Below, one piece after another: positions 32,154-43,510 of a stretch of DNA of 64,000 nt. The notes below the pieces were generated by a model. That model was not told the origin of the DNA. It worked only from the letters and a program-made list of their open reading frames with translations, and ran no database searches. Made by a program: the position numbers and the translations under genes. The DNA lies in contig OX104120.1 of assembly GCA_944474755.1 (NCBI GenBank), forward strand, positions 25,946,242-26,010,241, read 5' to 3'. Source of the DNA: Limnoperna fortunei (taxonomy: Eukaryota > Mollusca > Bivalvia > Mytilida > Modiolidae). Each line of letters starts with the position of its first letter. Position 1 is the first letter of the stretch.

Positions 32154-34148
32154 ATAGTTATTGTTCTGATTATTATTATTATTATTATTATTATTATTTT
32201 CTCTTTTCTTCCGCCAACTTATTTCGGTGTCTGGTTTTTTCACTTCGCGACATGTCGCTTTGATATTTTATATCTGATATCGGTTACCCTTTGCGCTTTC
32301 GCAGTTCACCCTGACTGACCGCACCCTTTTCCTTTACGGAGTTATCTCCCCTTTTACTAAAAAGCTTGTGTCTGCTACTCCTCTGAAACCAAAAAAGATA
32401 GCAATACCAAACCTTTACCAAAATGTGTCCTATATCCTTGCGCAACTTTGGGACAGATTGATTGAAGGGTTCTGACGACATGTTATAGGAGTTATCTCCC
32501 TTTAAATAAAAGGAGTAAGTGATATTCAAACAAATCTCTGCAACTAAAAGAGATAGAGGCCTGGGGTCTTTACTTTAGACCATCATGACCTTTGACCTTG
32601 AAAATGGACACAAAGTCAAAGGTCAAGGTCACGTTCTAAATTTTGACATTTGCTTGTGTCCGCTACTAATTTGAAACGGTAAAAGATAGATAAACACATA
32701 TTGAGGGTAAAATATTCGCCTTAGTAAGGCGCAACTTTGTCACATTTGGAGGGAAGTAATTTGACTTCATTTTATAGGAGTTATCTCCCATTATATATGT
32801 AACTGATTGGTTTTTCACATGGTACTCATTAACTATTAATGATAGAGGGAAACGAAAGAGTGCAAAATGTTGGTCTCTTCAAGGAGTAACTTTGTTACAT
32901 TTATAGGGAAAGAATTTGAATTCATTTTATAGGAGTTATCTCCCATTATATATGTAACTTATTGGTTTTTTACATGTTACTCATTAACTATTAATGATAA
33001 AGGGAAACGAAATAGTGCAAAATGTTGGTCTCTTAAAGGAGCAACTTTGTTACATTTACAGGTAAAGGATTTGACTTCATTTTATACGAGTTATCTCCCA
33101 TTATATATGTAACTTATTGGTTTTTTACATGTTACTCATTAACTATTAACGATAGAGGGAAACGAAAGAGTGCAAAATGTTGGTCTCTTAAAGGAGCAAC
33201 TTTGTTACTTTTACAAGAAAAGGATTTGACTTCATTTTATAGGAGTTATCTCCCATTATATATGTAACTTATTGGTTTTTTACATGTTACTCATTAACTA
33301 TTAACGATAGAGGGAAACTAAAGAGTCCAAAATGTTGATCTCTTAAAGGAGCAACTTTGTTACATTTACAGGAAAAGGATTTGACTTCATTTTATTGGAG
33401 TTATCTCCCATTATATATGTAACTGATTGGTTTTTCACATGGTACTCATTAACTATTAATGATAGAGGGAAAGTAAAGAGTGCAAAATGTTGATCTCTTA
33501 TAGGAGCAACTTTGTTACATTTACATGAAAAGGATTTGACTTCATTTTATAGGAGTTATCTCCCATTATATATGTAACTTATTGGTTTTTCACATGTTAC
33601 TCATTTACTATTAATGATAAAGGGAAACTAAAGAGTGCAAAATGTTGGTCTTTTAAAGGAGCAACTTTTTTATATTGGCAGTAAACGGATGTGACATCAT
33701 TTTATAGGAGTTATCTCCCATTATATATGTAACTTATTTGTTTTTCACTTGTAACTCATTAACCATTTATGATAGAGGCACGGGGTCTTCACCATAGACC
33801 CTCATGCCCTTTGACCTTGAAAAATTGCATGGGTCAAGGTCACGTTCTAGTTTTTGACCTTTGCTATTTTCAAAGATATTGAAATGATTTTCTTCCTAAA
33901 ATGTTCTATTAATAATTACGAGTAATTTAAGACATGCCGTGAAAAGTTGTATCAAAATTTTATAAGAGTTATCTCTCTTAGAATACCAATTTGTAGCAAA
34001 TAATACAAAATAATTTCTTTTTTAAATATTTATAGCAAAATTATAACATTTCGCAAAAAGTTGATTATTTTGAATGTCATCACGTAATACAAAATGAATA
34101 TAAGTATGGAAAGACCCTCAAATGTTCTACCGAACAGTTGATCTTTAA
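32154..34148 (+). mobile_element. Family D body 1 with seven-odd 155-bp units and 3' end
   Basis: After an (ATT)n run, a leader (CTTCCGCCAACTTATTTCGG..) and about seven tandem units of 153-156 bp, each with GGAGTTATCTCCCATTATAT. The 3' part holds GGAAAGACC (about 34108), the reverse complement of the head arm, then a hairpin TGTTC-tacc-GAACA and GTTGATCTTTAA. Confidence 0.8.
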
Positions 34149-36579
34149 TTATTATTATTATTATTTTCTCTTTTCTTCCGCCAACTTATTTCGGTGTCTG
34201 GTTTTTTCACTTCGCGACATGTCGCTTTGATATTTTATATATGATATCGGTTACCCTTTGCGCTTTCGAAGTTCACCCTGACTGACCGCACCCTTTTCCT
34301 TTACGGAGTTATCTCCCCTTTTACTAAAAAGCTTGTTCCTGCTACTCCTCCTTAACCAAAAAAGATAGCAATACCAAACCTTTATCAAAATGTGTCCTAT
34401 ATCCTTGCGCAACTTTGGGACAGATTGATTGAAGGGTTCTGACGACATCTTATAGGAGTTATCTCCCTTTAAATAAAAGTAGTAAGTGTTATTAAAAAAA
34501 ATCTCAGCAACTAAAAGAGATAGAGGCCTGGGGTCTTCACTTTGGACCATCATGACCTTTGACCTTGAAAATGGACACAAGGTCAAAGGTCAAGGTCACG
34601 TTCTAAATTTTGACATTTGCTTGTGTCCGCTACTCCTTTGAAACGGTAAAAGATAGATAAACACTTATTGAGAGTAAAATGTTCTCCTTATTAAGGCGCA
34701 ACTTTGTCACATTTGGAGCGAAGTGATTTGACTTCATTTTATAGTAGTTATCTCCCATTATATATGTAACTGATTGGTTTTTCACATAGTACTCATAAAC
34801 TATAAATGATAGAGGGAAAGGAAAGAGTGCAAAATGTTGATCTCCTAAAGGAGCAACTTTGTTACATTTACAGGGAAAGGATTTGACTTCATTTTATAGG
34901 AGTTATCTCCCATTATATATGTAACTTATTGGTTTTTTACGCGTTACTCATTATCTATTAATGATACAGGGAAACTATAGAGTGCAAAATGTTGGTCTTA
35001 TAAAGGAGCAACTTTGTTACATTTGGAGGGAAAGGATTTGACTTCATTTTATAGGAGTTATCTCCCATTATATATGTAACCTATTGGTTTTTCACATGTT
35101 ACTCATTAACTATTGATGATAAAGGGAAACTAAAGAGTGCAAAATGTTGATCTTTTAAAGGAGCAACTTTGTTACTTTTACAGGGAAAGGATTTGACTTC
35201 ATTTTATAGGAGTTATCTCCCATTATATATGTAACTTATTTGTTTTTTACATGTTACTCATTAAGTATTAAAGATAAAGGGAAACTAAAGAGTGCAAAAT
35301 GTTGGTCTTTTAATAGAGCAACTTTTTTACATTTACAAGGAAAGGATTTGACTTCATTTTATAGGAGTTATCTCCCATTATATATGTAACTAATTGTTTT
35401 TTCACATGTTACTCATTAACATTTGATGATAAAGGGAAACTAAAGAGTGCAAAATGTTGATCTCTTAAAGGAGCAACTTTGTTACATTTTCAGGGAAAGG
35501 ATTTGACTTCATTTTATAGGAGTTATCTCCCATTATATATCTAACTAATTGTTTTTTCACATGTTTCTCATTAACTATTAATGATAAAGGGAAACTAAAG
35601 AGTGCAAAATGTTGGTCTTTTAATGGAGCAACTTTGTTACATTTATAGGGCAAGGATTTGACTTCATTTTATAGGAGTTATCTCCCATTATAGATGTTAC
35701 TGATTGGTTTTTTACATGGTACTCATTAACTATTAATGATAAAGGGAAACTAAAGAGTGCAAAATGTTGGTCTTTTAAAGGAGCAACTTTGTTACATTTA
35801 CAAGGAAAGGATTTGACTTCCTTTTATAGGAGTTATCTCCCATTATATATGTAACTTATTGGTTTTTCACATGTTACTCATTAACTATTAATGATAAAGG
35901 GAAACGAAAGAGTGCAAAATGTTGGTCTCTTAAAGGAGCAACTTTGTTACATTATAGGGCAAGGATTTGACTTCATTTTATAGGAGTTATCTCCCATTAT
36001 ATATGTAACTGATTGGTTTTTCGCATGGTACTCATTAACTATTAATGATAAAGGTAAACTAAAGACTGCAAAATGTTGATCTCTTAAAGGAGCAACTTTG
36101 TTACATTTACAGGTAAAGGATTTGACTTCATTTTATAGGAGTTATCTCCCATTATATATGTAACTTATTGGTTTTTTACTTGTAACTCATTAACTATTAA
36201 TGATAGAGGCATGGGGTCTTCACCATAGACCCTCATGCCCTTTGATCTTGAAAACTTGTATGGGTCAAGGTCACGTACTAGTTTTTCACCTTTGCTATTT
36301 TTAAAGATATTGAAATTATTTTCGTCTTAAAATGTTCTATTAATAATTACGAGTAAATAAAGACATGGCGTTAAAAGTTGTATAAAACTTTTATAAGAGT
36401 TATCTCTCTTAGAATGCCAATCTGTAGCAAATAATATAAAATAATTTCTATTTTAAATATTTATAGCAAAGTTATAACATTTTGCAAAAAGATGATTATT
36501 TTAAATGTCATCATGTAATACAAAATTAAAATTAATATGGAAAGACCCTCAAATGTTCAACCGAACAGTTGATCTTTAA
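34149..36579 (+). mobile_element. Family D body 2, headless
   Basis: It repeats the leader and has about nine 155-bp units and the same 3' end (GGAAAGACC near 36540, hairpin TGTTC-aacc-GAACA). It starts directly after the 3' end of body 1 with only an (ATT)n run between, lacking the hairpin head. Its right part, from 35069, is the left end of the 8-kb duplicated segment. Confidence 0.8.
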
Positions 36580-36586
36580 TTTATTT

Positions 36587-36682
<96 letters not shown>

Positions 36683-36686
36683 TTTT

Positions 36687-36753
<67 letters not shown>
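36577..36753 (+). repeat. (TTTA)n microsatellite, about 44 units
   Basis: A long pure run with two irregular spots (TATTAT near 36588 and TTTTTTA near 36683). It abuts the 3' end of the LINE fragment on its right, so it may be the expanded (TAAA)n tail of that - strand LINE. Any ORF within it is an artefact. Confidence 0.95.
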
Positions 36754-38430
36754 TAACACATTTACATTAAATGGTTATGGCAACAGACATAAAGTGGAAC
36801 AAACATAATACATGTAGATGTATCTAAACACAAAGTAAAACATGTAGGAAGATTATAAATGACAAATTCTGACTAGATATATGATGAGAGTGACAGTGGG
36901 TATACTAATGAAGGAAAAAGTAATACAAATATAATAAAAAAGAAATCTATGATTACGACAAGGTAGAGCTTCTTAATAAAAGCCATTCACTAATATGGTT
37001 GGCTAGTATTTTCAATATCACGGTTATTAAATATTGAGTATATTAAGTGGCATGATATATTAGTAGTCCTTTTTATCTTTTGATTCAGTAAATCATTGTT
37101 TATTTTGTGGATAAATTTGATTCTCGCTTGATCATAAGCTGGACAATTTAAGAGGAAGTGTAATTCGTCTTCAATTTCGCTACTGTTTCAACAACGACAG
37201 AGTCTATTTTCCAATGGTATATTTAGGTATCGACCTTTTTCTACATATAGTGAGTAAGCACTTACTCGTATTTTACAAAGGACAGATCTGTCTTTTCTTA
37301 GTTTAGAATGGTCAACATATTGGGGGTCTGGAGTTTGGTTTATATAGTTTGGAAAAGAAATTTAGTTTTGAATTTTGCATTATTTCACTCCCTAGCTTTG
37401 GAATGCAGTATCGTTTATTCTCTCTTTAATTTGAAGCTTCTTGTTTAACTGTAGCTTAATTCCAAGGGGGTTTTCACTTAGTTAGTTGAATCCAAGTTTG
37501 TTAAAAAAAATTTCATATTCTTTATCCAGGAATTGTTTGTCTCAGTGGCTATACAAACTTTGTAGCAAAGGGAGTTTTCAGATTCCATTATGTGTCGCCA
37601 GTATTTAATTGCTAGAAATTGTATATTCGTATATAAAGGTAATCTATTGAGTTTTGATAAGCAAGCAGCATTGGATGCTTTTAAGTGGACCCCGAGCGCT
37701 TCTTTTATAAACATATGTACAAAAAAGGGAAAATATTATTGTAAGAACCGTGAATATATATTTTCATGTATAACATAATTCATCGTTTGTTGTGTGTGTA
37801 TGCAGTATTTATGGTCTACACTGCCATATAAAGCAATAGGGACAACGAGTGTCAAATAATTTTTCTAATAGATTGCATGAATTATCAAGACTAATAGCCT
37901 TTTTAATTTTGAAAAACGCTTGTCTTGCCTTTTCCATTAATAGGGAACTGCACAGGTTCAGGTTACTTGCATGTTGTATGGTCATACCTAAGTAGCAGTA
38001 AGACTTTACTGTATCAATATATTCCTTATTGTATTTGAAGAAATTTTCATCAGAATTGAAGACCATGACGTTGGACTTATTGGTGTTTACTTCGAGTTTC
38101 CATGATTCACAGAAATCATGTAGCACATTGAGGCATGTTTGTAACCCCTTCTCCGAGTTTGATAAGAGGACAATGTCGTCGGCAAATAACAAAGAATTTA
38201 TAAAAGTGTCACTAATAATAATTAGGTTGGTGTTAGCTTGTTTCAGATTGTCTACAAGCCCATTGATATATGTTAAATAGTATAGGGCTAAGTACATCAC
38301 CCTGTTTTACACCACATTTAGAGATAAATTCTTCGCTCAGACCAGACTGGAATTTTATCCTGCTTTTTGTGTCTTCATACATAGAGCTAATGAGATTATA
38401 GATTCTGCTATATATATGACAGTGTTAAAT
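36754..38430 (-). pseudogene. 5'-truncated LINE with decayed reverse transcriptase, copy 1
   Basis: On the - strand: KCGVKQGDVLSPILF (about 38320-38275), a 2-bp loss causing a frameshift, then INSLLFADDIVLLSNSEKG with the catalytic FADD (38200 region), then EVNTNKSNVMVF, then ALGVHLKASNAACLS (37700 region). A zinc knuckle follows, CRC*NSSEIEDELHFLLNC, whose fourth cysteine position is a stop (about 37200-37145). The 3' end meets the TTTA run. A CR1/L2-like layout is likely. Confidence 0.85.
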
Positions 38431-38753
38431 ATCTAATTCAAACAGTGTTGGGCTTAATTTGTAGACGTATATATAAATATTTGATATTAACCTTGTATTT
38501 CTGATGTTTCAGAAATCCGCTGGATAGATATATTATATGGTTGTCACAATACTTAGACGTTTGTATATAAATTACTTACTGTGACTGTATGACAAGTAAC
38601 TTTGTCATCCTATATAATATATACAAAAATGCTGATTTAGATTACTGTCAAATTAATACGTATTGGTTACGAAAATTCTATCGTCACACGCTAGTACACA
38701 TGTACAATGTCTATGTCTACGATTTACCCCGGTTAATGAAGCTATATTTTTAT

Positions 38754-38824
38754 AGCGGATTTGGCCGAGGGGTCTAGTTGGTGCCACAGTGTCACAACGG
38801 TGTGAGTTCGAATCCCGCTGAGGG
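38754..38824 (+). other. tRNA-like head with A and B boxes, copy 1
   Basis: TTTGGCCGAGGGGTCTAGTT resembles the D arm/A box of Leu or Ser tRNA, and GTGAGTTCGAATCCCGC carries a near-consensus B box. The acceptor arm does not pair, so it is not a working tRNA. It probably heads a SINE-like unit. A minisatellite follows directly. Confidence 0.55.
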
Positions 38825-38829
38825 TATAT

Positions 38830-39530
38830 ACCTTAGTATGCTGGCATGCCATATATATAATGTAAACAGATGTATGACTGGTACCTCGGTGTCGTGGCAT
38901 GCTACAAAATTGTAAAATGATATATGACTGGTACCTCTGTGTGCTGGCCTGCTACATAAGTGTAACAAGATATATGACTGGTACCTCAATGTGCTGGCTT
39001 GCTACAAAAGTGTAAACAGATGTATGACTGGTACCTCAGTGTCCTAGCATGCTAAAAAGTGTAAAAAGATGTATGGCTGGTACCTCAATTTGCTGGTAAG
39101 CTACATATGTGCAAACTGATTTATGACTGGTACCTCAATGTTCTGGCCTGCTACAAAAGTGTAAACAGATGTATGATTGGGACCTCAGTGTGCCAGCTCG
39201 CTACATGTATGACTGGTACCACAGAGTGTTGACATGCTCATATTTAATGTGAACAGATGTATTTGTGCTGGCTTCATAAGTGTAAACGGATACATTACTG
39301 GTACCTCAGTATGCTGGCATGTTACATATAGAAAGTTAACAATTGCATGACTGGTACCTCAGTGTGCTGGCTAGCTACATAAGTGTAAACATATATATGA
39401 CTGGTATGTCAACGTGCTGTCATGCTACAAAAGTGTAAACAGGTGTATGACTGGTACCTCAGTGTGCTGTGCTAGCCTGCTACATAGATGTAAACAGATG
39501 CTCAGTGTGCTGGCATGCTAAATTGCTGAT
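38830..39530 (+). repeat. Minisatellite of about 50-60-bp units, some 13 copies, copy 1
   Basis: Units centre on ATGACTGGTACCTCAGTGTG followed by CTGGCATGCTACATAAGTGT and AAACAGATGT. Units are diverged and of uneven length. The same unit occurs twice at 25869-25985. Confidence 0.88.
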
Positions 39531-40150
39531 GTTTAACTATGAGCTTTTAGGTTAGTCTACAACATTGAAAAGAAAATGGACTTAAACTGACGAAATACAA
39601 AAGTGCAGATCAGACTCCATGTACTGTAAATGTGGTAATTATTGTTGTTCTAAAAATCAGCTAAAAGTGAGATTTTTATTTTTGCGATCTGCTAAATATC
39701 TATCATGCTAAAGGAAATAATACACTGATATACTATAAATTAATAACTTTGCTGTTCCTTTAATTTGTCTAATACCTACCACGTGACTTTTTTTGTACTT
39801 TGGCAGATTGATTTAAAAATTGCAACAATTTGATGTCGATTTAAAATTAGCCAATCAAATACATGTTTGTTACCATTTTCGCTTGTTAGAGTCTTGAACT
39901 ATTGTTATTCTTACTTTATAGAGTGTTGTTGTTGTATCTTTTTTTTCAGCGGGCAATCGGAATTCCGATGGATACAAACCGTGACGATTTGCTCCTGTAT
40001 TCTTGTTAAACTGAATTTCTTCAACGTCTTAGATGATGTCCTTTCAATTAACAACCCTCAATTTGCTGACAGGCTTCCCTTGATATATCTTTCAGAAATG
40101 AAATATTTACCAAAGAGATCTAAATAACGACAGTATTAAATTACTATTAT
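39531..40150. other. Intergenic, nothing identified
   Basis: AT-rich with no supported gene; the same sequence recurs in copy 2 at 47496-48115. Confidence 0.5.
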
Positions 40151-40305
40151 AGGATTAAACACTGGGTTTTAGGAAATTATCAATGTGTAAACTCCGGCGA
40201 CTCACTCACAAACTAAATAAAGTCCGAAGGACTTTATGTCAAGTTTGTGAGGAAGTCGCCGGAGTTTACACATTGATAATTTCCTTAAACACAGTGTTTA
40301 ATCCT
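40151..40305. mobile_element. Foldback MITE (155-bp palindrome), copy 1
   Basis: Arms of about 75 bases, starting AGGATTAAACACTG and ending CAGTGTTTAATCCT, meet at GGACTTTATTTAGT-type arms around a GAAG-centred loop. The pairing runs nearly end to end through AAACTCCGGCGACT. Target duplications are unclear. It lies about 0.7 kb upstream of the 425-residue gene. Confidence 0.82.
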
Positions 40306-40989
40306 TACAATTCTGTGAAATAATCGTTGCGATTTTTTAAACAGCAAAAACATCTACAGAAACCCATCTAGACCTCAAAACGTACCTAGGCCGGAAAGCG
40401 TAGGGATATGCAAAACATAGTACCAATGGAATCGCCGTTCTGTAAAATATTGATAGGATAAAAACACTAAATTGTATTTATATTATATTTTATTTGAAAT
40501 CTCGATCGATTTAATTGGAAATCATTGGGGCAGAGAAAACATGCCCCCCCCCCCTCTCCCTGGATACGCTAGGAGGACGCCATCTTGTTTACATTGGATA
40601 CTGAAAATAGTCCGCTCAGAGGAAATATCGATATATAAATTATCTGAGAAGACGCCATTTAAGTGTTTTTATCCAATCAAAGCACTTAATTTAAATAAAT
40701 TACAGCACGAATAGAATTATTACTATATATCAATACAACGACTTATTTTTTAGCAATGGAGATAGTGTTAGGCTGTATGAAGCAATCGTGATTTTACTCT
40801 TTAAACTAACTAAAAAAATAATAAATAACTACCTCTCTTTCATCATCATTTAATGGTTCAAGAATATTTTAGAAAGTTATGGTTTAAAGTTAGGGTTTAA
40901 AAGCTTCTAAACAAAACAACGTTCGTCACGGAACCAAACGTCATAGAGAACAATCAAACGACGCCATGTAGCAACACAGCAAATTAAAC
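40306..40989. other. Upstream region of the 425-residue gene, copy 1
   Basis: It contains a run of 11 C (about 40544) and CpG-bearing sequence just before the gene (CAACGTTCGTCACGGAACC, about 40918). No TATA box in a clear position; promoter location not determined. Confidence 0.35.
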
Positions 40990-42267
40990 ATGTCGTCCAG
41001 TGATAGCGATAACGAAAGCGTTGAAGAAGTTCAGGTGAAACAATACCTGATCAGTTCCTTAGAAGGAATTAAACAGGCATATACGAGTTTACAGAAGAAT
41101 GCTAAGCCGGGGATTAAAAGGCAGCCGGGTCATTATCATTTGCGCGATCGAAGACATGCCGTTCTGCCAAAGAATTGTAGTATTTATGACGGAAAACACT
41201 GGGAAATTGAAATCTCACATCACCTTCAGAGATCCACACCCAGGTTAACACAATACGCAATTAGAAAGGCCATATTAAAGGAGCAAGAGAATATAATGCA
41301 AAGTAGTGATCGACATTTACGTGCAAAAGCGATCCTCGATGGGCTGAATAGAGAATATGGCGACGTAATAGTTTCCAATGCCGGTAGAATAGAAATGGAA
41401 CTTGAACGAAAGCACACAGAGGTTGAACAAGCAAAAGACGATGTTCATGGTGAACTAATTAGAATAACATTCTGCAAACATTTGGAGGAAGATCTGGAGA
41501 AAGAACGTCAACACAGAATAAAAGTAGTAAGTGGACTCGGTGATGAGTCAAAAAGAACACCTAGCATTGAAGATTTAGTCGTTGGGATGGCAGAAACTAA
41601 CTATAAAAGAACACTTTTGAATACGGATCTGGAAGAAGCACAAAATAATATAGAGAAACACGAAACAACAACGAACAGTGAATATGAAGTAGCAATGTCT
41701 GAAATGTTAGATGAATCGCTTGCTAAGGTCATTCATACGTTTGCTTCTACCGAAACAAAACAATCCATTGAAGAAGAAAGAATTCGACGACTGAAGGAAG
41801 TGCCAGAAAACTCAAACCCTACAAAAGAATATAAAGATATGAAAGTAGCTATGAATGAACTAAAGAATGTATTTGAAACAGTCGAGGCAGAGGAGGTCAA
41901 AAAAGAGGAAAAATTCAAAGAAATGGTAGAGGATACGAAAGTTATAGTGCAGGAGCAGTTACTGAGGACAGTCGCAAAAAAACTCATGGATAAAGCTGTT
42001 GCCGAAGAACGAGCTAGACGAATACACGAAGCTGAACAAAATGCTGCTGATCCTTCAAAAAACGTTATGCGACACCTGGTGACTAGAGTACAGAGACAGA
42101 TGCTGTTACAAAAGTTCAAAGGTAAATGGATTAATCTTGCCAGGAAACCAAAAACGGAGAAACAAAAAGAGACCGAAAATGAAACGGAGCATGATAAAAA
42201 GTTACGACAACAGAGAGAAAGTCAAAGACGTATGTTGTGCGTTACTAAGGGAGACGAAGATGAATAA
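40990..42267 (+). CDS. Unrecognised 425-residue charged coiled-coil protein, copy 1
   Basis: I do not recognise this protein. It is a single uninterrupted frame of 425 codons starting at the first ATG (context TTAAACATGTCG), with a poly(A) hexamer 178 bases after the stop. It has an acidic start (SSSDSDNESVEE) and a basic, Arg/His-rich patch at about 43-60 (KRQPGHYHLRDRRHAVLP). A long Glu/Lys/Arg-rich helical region runs from about 95 to the end, and the C terminus is acidic (GDEDE). No signal peptide or membrane segment. A core motif recurs three times: LEKERQHRIKVV (169-180), IEEERIRRLKEV (260-271) and VAEERARRIHEA (337-348), suggesting internal repeats of about 80-90 residues. Being intronless it may be a retrogene or a lineage-specific gene. 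Coding potential is supported by length and biased composition. A structural or cytoskeletal role would be a guess. Confidence 0.8.
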   Translation: MSSSDSDNESVEEVQVKQYLISSLEGIKQAYTSLQKNAKPGIKRQPGHYHLRDRRHAVLPKNCSIYDGKHWEIEISHHLQRSTPRLTQYAIRKAILKEQENIMQSSDRHLRAKAILDGLNREYGDVIVSNAGRIEMELERKHTEVEQAKDDVHGELIRITFCKHLEEDLEKERQHRIKVVSGLGDESKRTPSIEDLVVGMAETNYKRTLLNTDLEEAQNNIEKHETTTNSEYEVAMSEMLDESLAKVIHTFASTETKQSIEEERIRRLKEVPENSNPTKEYKDMKVAMNELKNVFETVEAEEVKKEEKFKEMVEDTKVIVQEQLLRTVAKKLMDKAVAEERARRIHEAEQNAADPSKNVMRHLVTRVQRQMLLQKFKGKWINLARKPKTEKQKETENETEHDKKLRQQRESQRRMLCVTKGDEDE

Positions 42268-42444
42268 GATTCGACAAATTCACGTGTGTATCTGTTGCTG
42301 TTTTGAAGTCTCGCGTTAAATGGCTTTTCAATTTATGTACTATGTTTTAAACTACAAAACTAATTCTGTCTGCTTATCTTTAACGCAATTAAGAAATATT
42401 TTTATGTAATTGAAACCACTCAATTACAATATATACTGCTTTTC

Positions 42445-42450
42445 AATAAA
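42445..42450 (+). promoter_or_regulatory. Poly(A) signal AATAAA for the 425-residue gene, copy 1
   Basis: A canonical hexamer in the context TTTTCAATAAATATC, 178 bases after the stop codon, with AAATAAACC again about 20 bases on. The spacing suits a short 3' UTR. Confidence 0.55.
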
Positions 42451-42647
42451 TATCTTATTCAAATAAACCAAAATATCGCCTTTTACGATATTTTTTCTAT
42501 AATTGCAATACATTACTCGTTATCGTTATAGACTTAAATCATCAAAAAATATCTCGTAATATAGACATATCATGCACTAGGTGATGTAGTAGGTTTAACT
42601 GCGTTTATCAGAATGTACTTGCTGTTAGTGTTAGTCAGATGTTATGT

Positions 42648-42884
42648 TTTCAAATGGTGTTTAACGCCATTTTCAGCAATTTTTCAGCTGCATGTATATC
42701 GTGACGTCAAGTTTTAATTAGAGAAGGGTGCCGTAGTACCCGTAAAAAAACCCTGCCCTTGGTAGAAAAAACTGGCAATCCGTGTCAAGTAAGATTGAAG
42801 TCGAGCACTCCCTTCCCGCAGAGATACGCGAACCCGCAATCTCAGTTTTGACAGGCAAGTGATTAATAGTAGATGAATAACGGC
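42648..42884 (-). mobile_element. SINE, reverse orientation, copy 1
   Basis: Its reverse complement matches the body of the SINE at 12367-12631: TTCATCTACTATTAATCAC, CTGAGATTGCGGGTTC, then ACTGGCAATCC-type sequence read backwards, and GCTGAAAATGGCGTTAAACA at its 3' end. The tRNA-like head is replaced or lost before GGCGGCCGTTATTC. Confidence 0.82.
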
Positions 42885-43510
42885 CGCCATAACAACAACA
42901 CATGCATTTTTAACATACGCTCAAATGAATTCACACGTCAAAATTCTAAGATAAAAATGTGGTTACTGCATGCCATAGATATATAACTTAAAGGGCTCTA
43001 AAATGTTCAGATATATCTTTGCTAAATAGATTTCTAAAAGATTAAATTTAAATAGACGTCTCTCTTGTTAAAAGATATGTCCGCAACTGAAGAAATCTGT
43101 GTTGTTGTTCTTCACTTTTGTCCCTTATTTTCATATCACAATCGAAAACATTAATGGCTGTCCCAATTTTATGGAATATTTTAATATTGGTAGGCATTAC
43201 ATTTACGCCCACGCTCGTGACAAAATATTCATGAATATAATGCATACCTATACTGAAATAATCCATAAAATTTGTGCAGCCATGAATTATTTCTTAAGTA
43301 ATTATGGAGACATACATGTTCCAGAATACTATTTCTTTGGACCGAGAAAGTTTCATATCAATTTTGCTCAAATTAGATATTCCGAGTCATTTTTCAATCA
43401 TGATATCTTTTGAGTTAATATTGTCTCTGACTCCCGTGTATATGTAGACATGAACCTGAAGACTCGTTACCCTTTATTTCAATGCCCTTGATATTAGAAT
43501 ATAAGGAATA
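42885..43510. other. Intergenic right end of duplication copy 1
   Basis: No supported gene. It ends at ATAAGGAATA, where copy 2 begins within an AT run. Open frames here (for example 43099-43413) lack an ATG at their apparent start and have no recognisable domain. Confidence 0.5.

Larger units (their letters stand above)
30944..36579 (+). mobile_element. Nested and tandem complex of hairpin-headed elements (families D and E)
   Basis: Three family-D heads (30947-30997, 32073-32123, 32124-32172), each a perfect hairpin AGGTCTTTCCAC..GTGGAAAGACCT plus CTATAGTTATTGTTCTGATT. A complete family-E element (30998-32060) sits between the first and second. Two family-D bodies with 3' ends then follow directly (to 34148 and 34149-36579), the second without a head. 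The order suggests repeated insertion into ATT microsatellites or multi-unit transposition products. Confidence 0.8.
35069..43510 (+). repeat. 8.4-kb segment, copy 1 of a direct tandem duplication
   Basis: Bases 35069-43510 match 43511-51474 almost perfectly. Differences seen: copy 2 lacks about 172 bp (35112-35283) and 309 bp (two 155-bp units after about 35655), has one more TTTA (+4) and one C fewer in a C run (11 against 10, near 40544), and one substitution (G38926 to A46891). These sum exactly to the 478-bp length difference. Copy 1 holds part of family D, a microsatellite, a LINE tail, a tRNA-like head with minisatellite, a foldback MITE, the 425-residue gene and a SINE. Confidence 0.97.

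Noticed and set aside
36569..36808. Open frame of repeated Leu-Phe-Ile-Tyr (and its copy at 44530-44721)
   Set aside because: Translation of a TTTA microsatellite.
38754..38824. A working tRNA gene
   Set aside because: A and B boxes are present but the acceptor arm and anticodon arm do not form; a head of a repeat is more likely.
38830..39530. CRISPR-like direct repeats
   Set aside because: Units are adjoining and diverged with no unique spacers, and the genome is eukaryotic; it is a minisatellite.
41226..42119. - strand open frames inside the 425-residue gene
   Set aside because: They are Ser/Phe/Cys-rich shadows of a Glu/Lys-rich coding frame and have no domain.
43099..43413. 104-codon frame (and its copy at 51063-51377)
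   Set aside because: It begins at a non-ATG codon, its composition is like the AT-rich background, and there is no domain or splice context.
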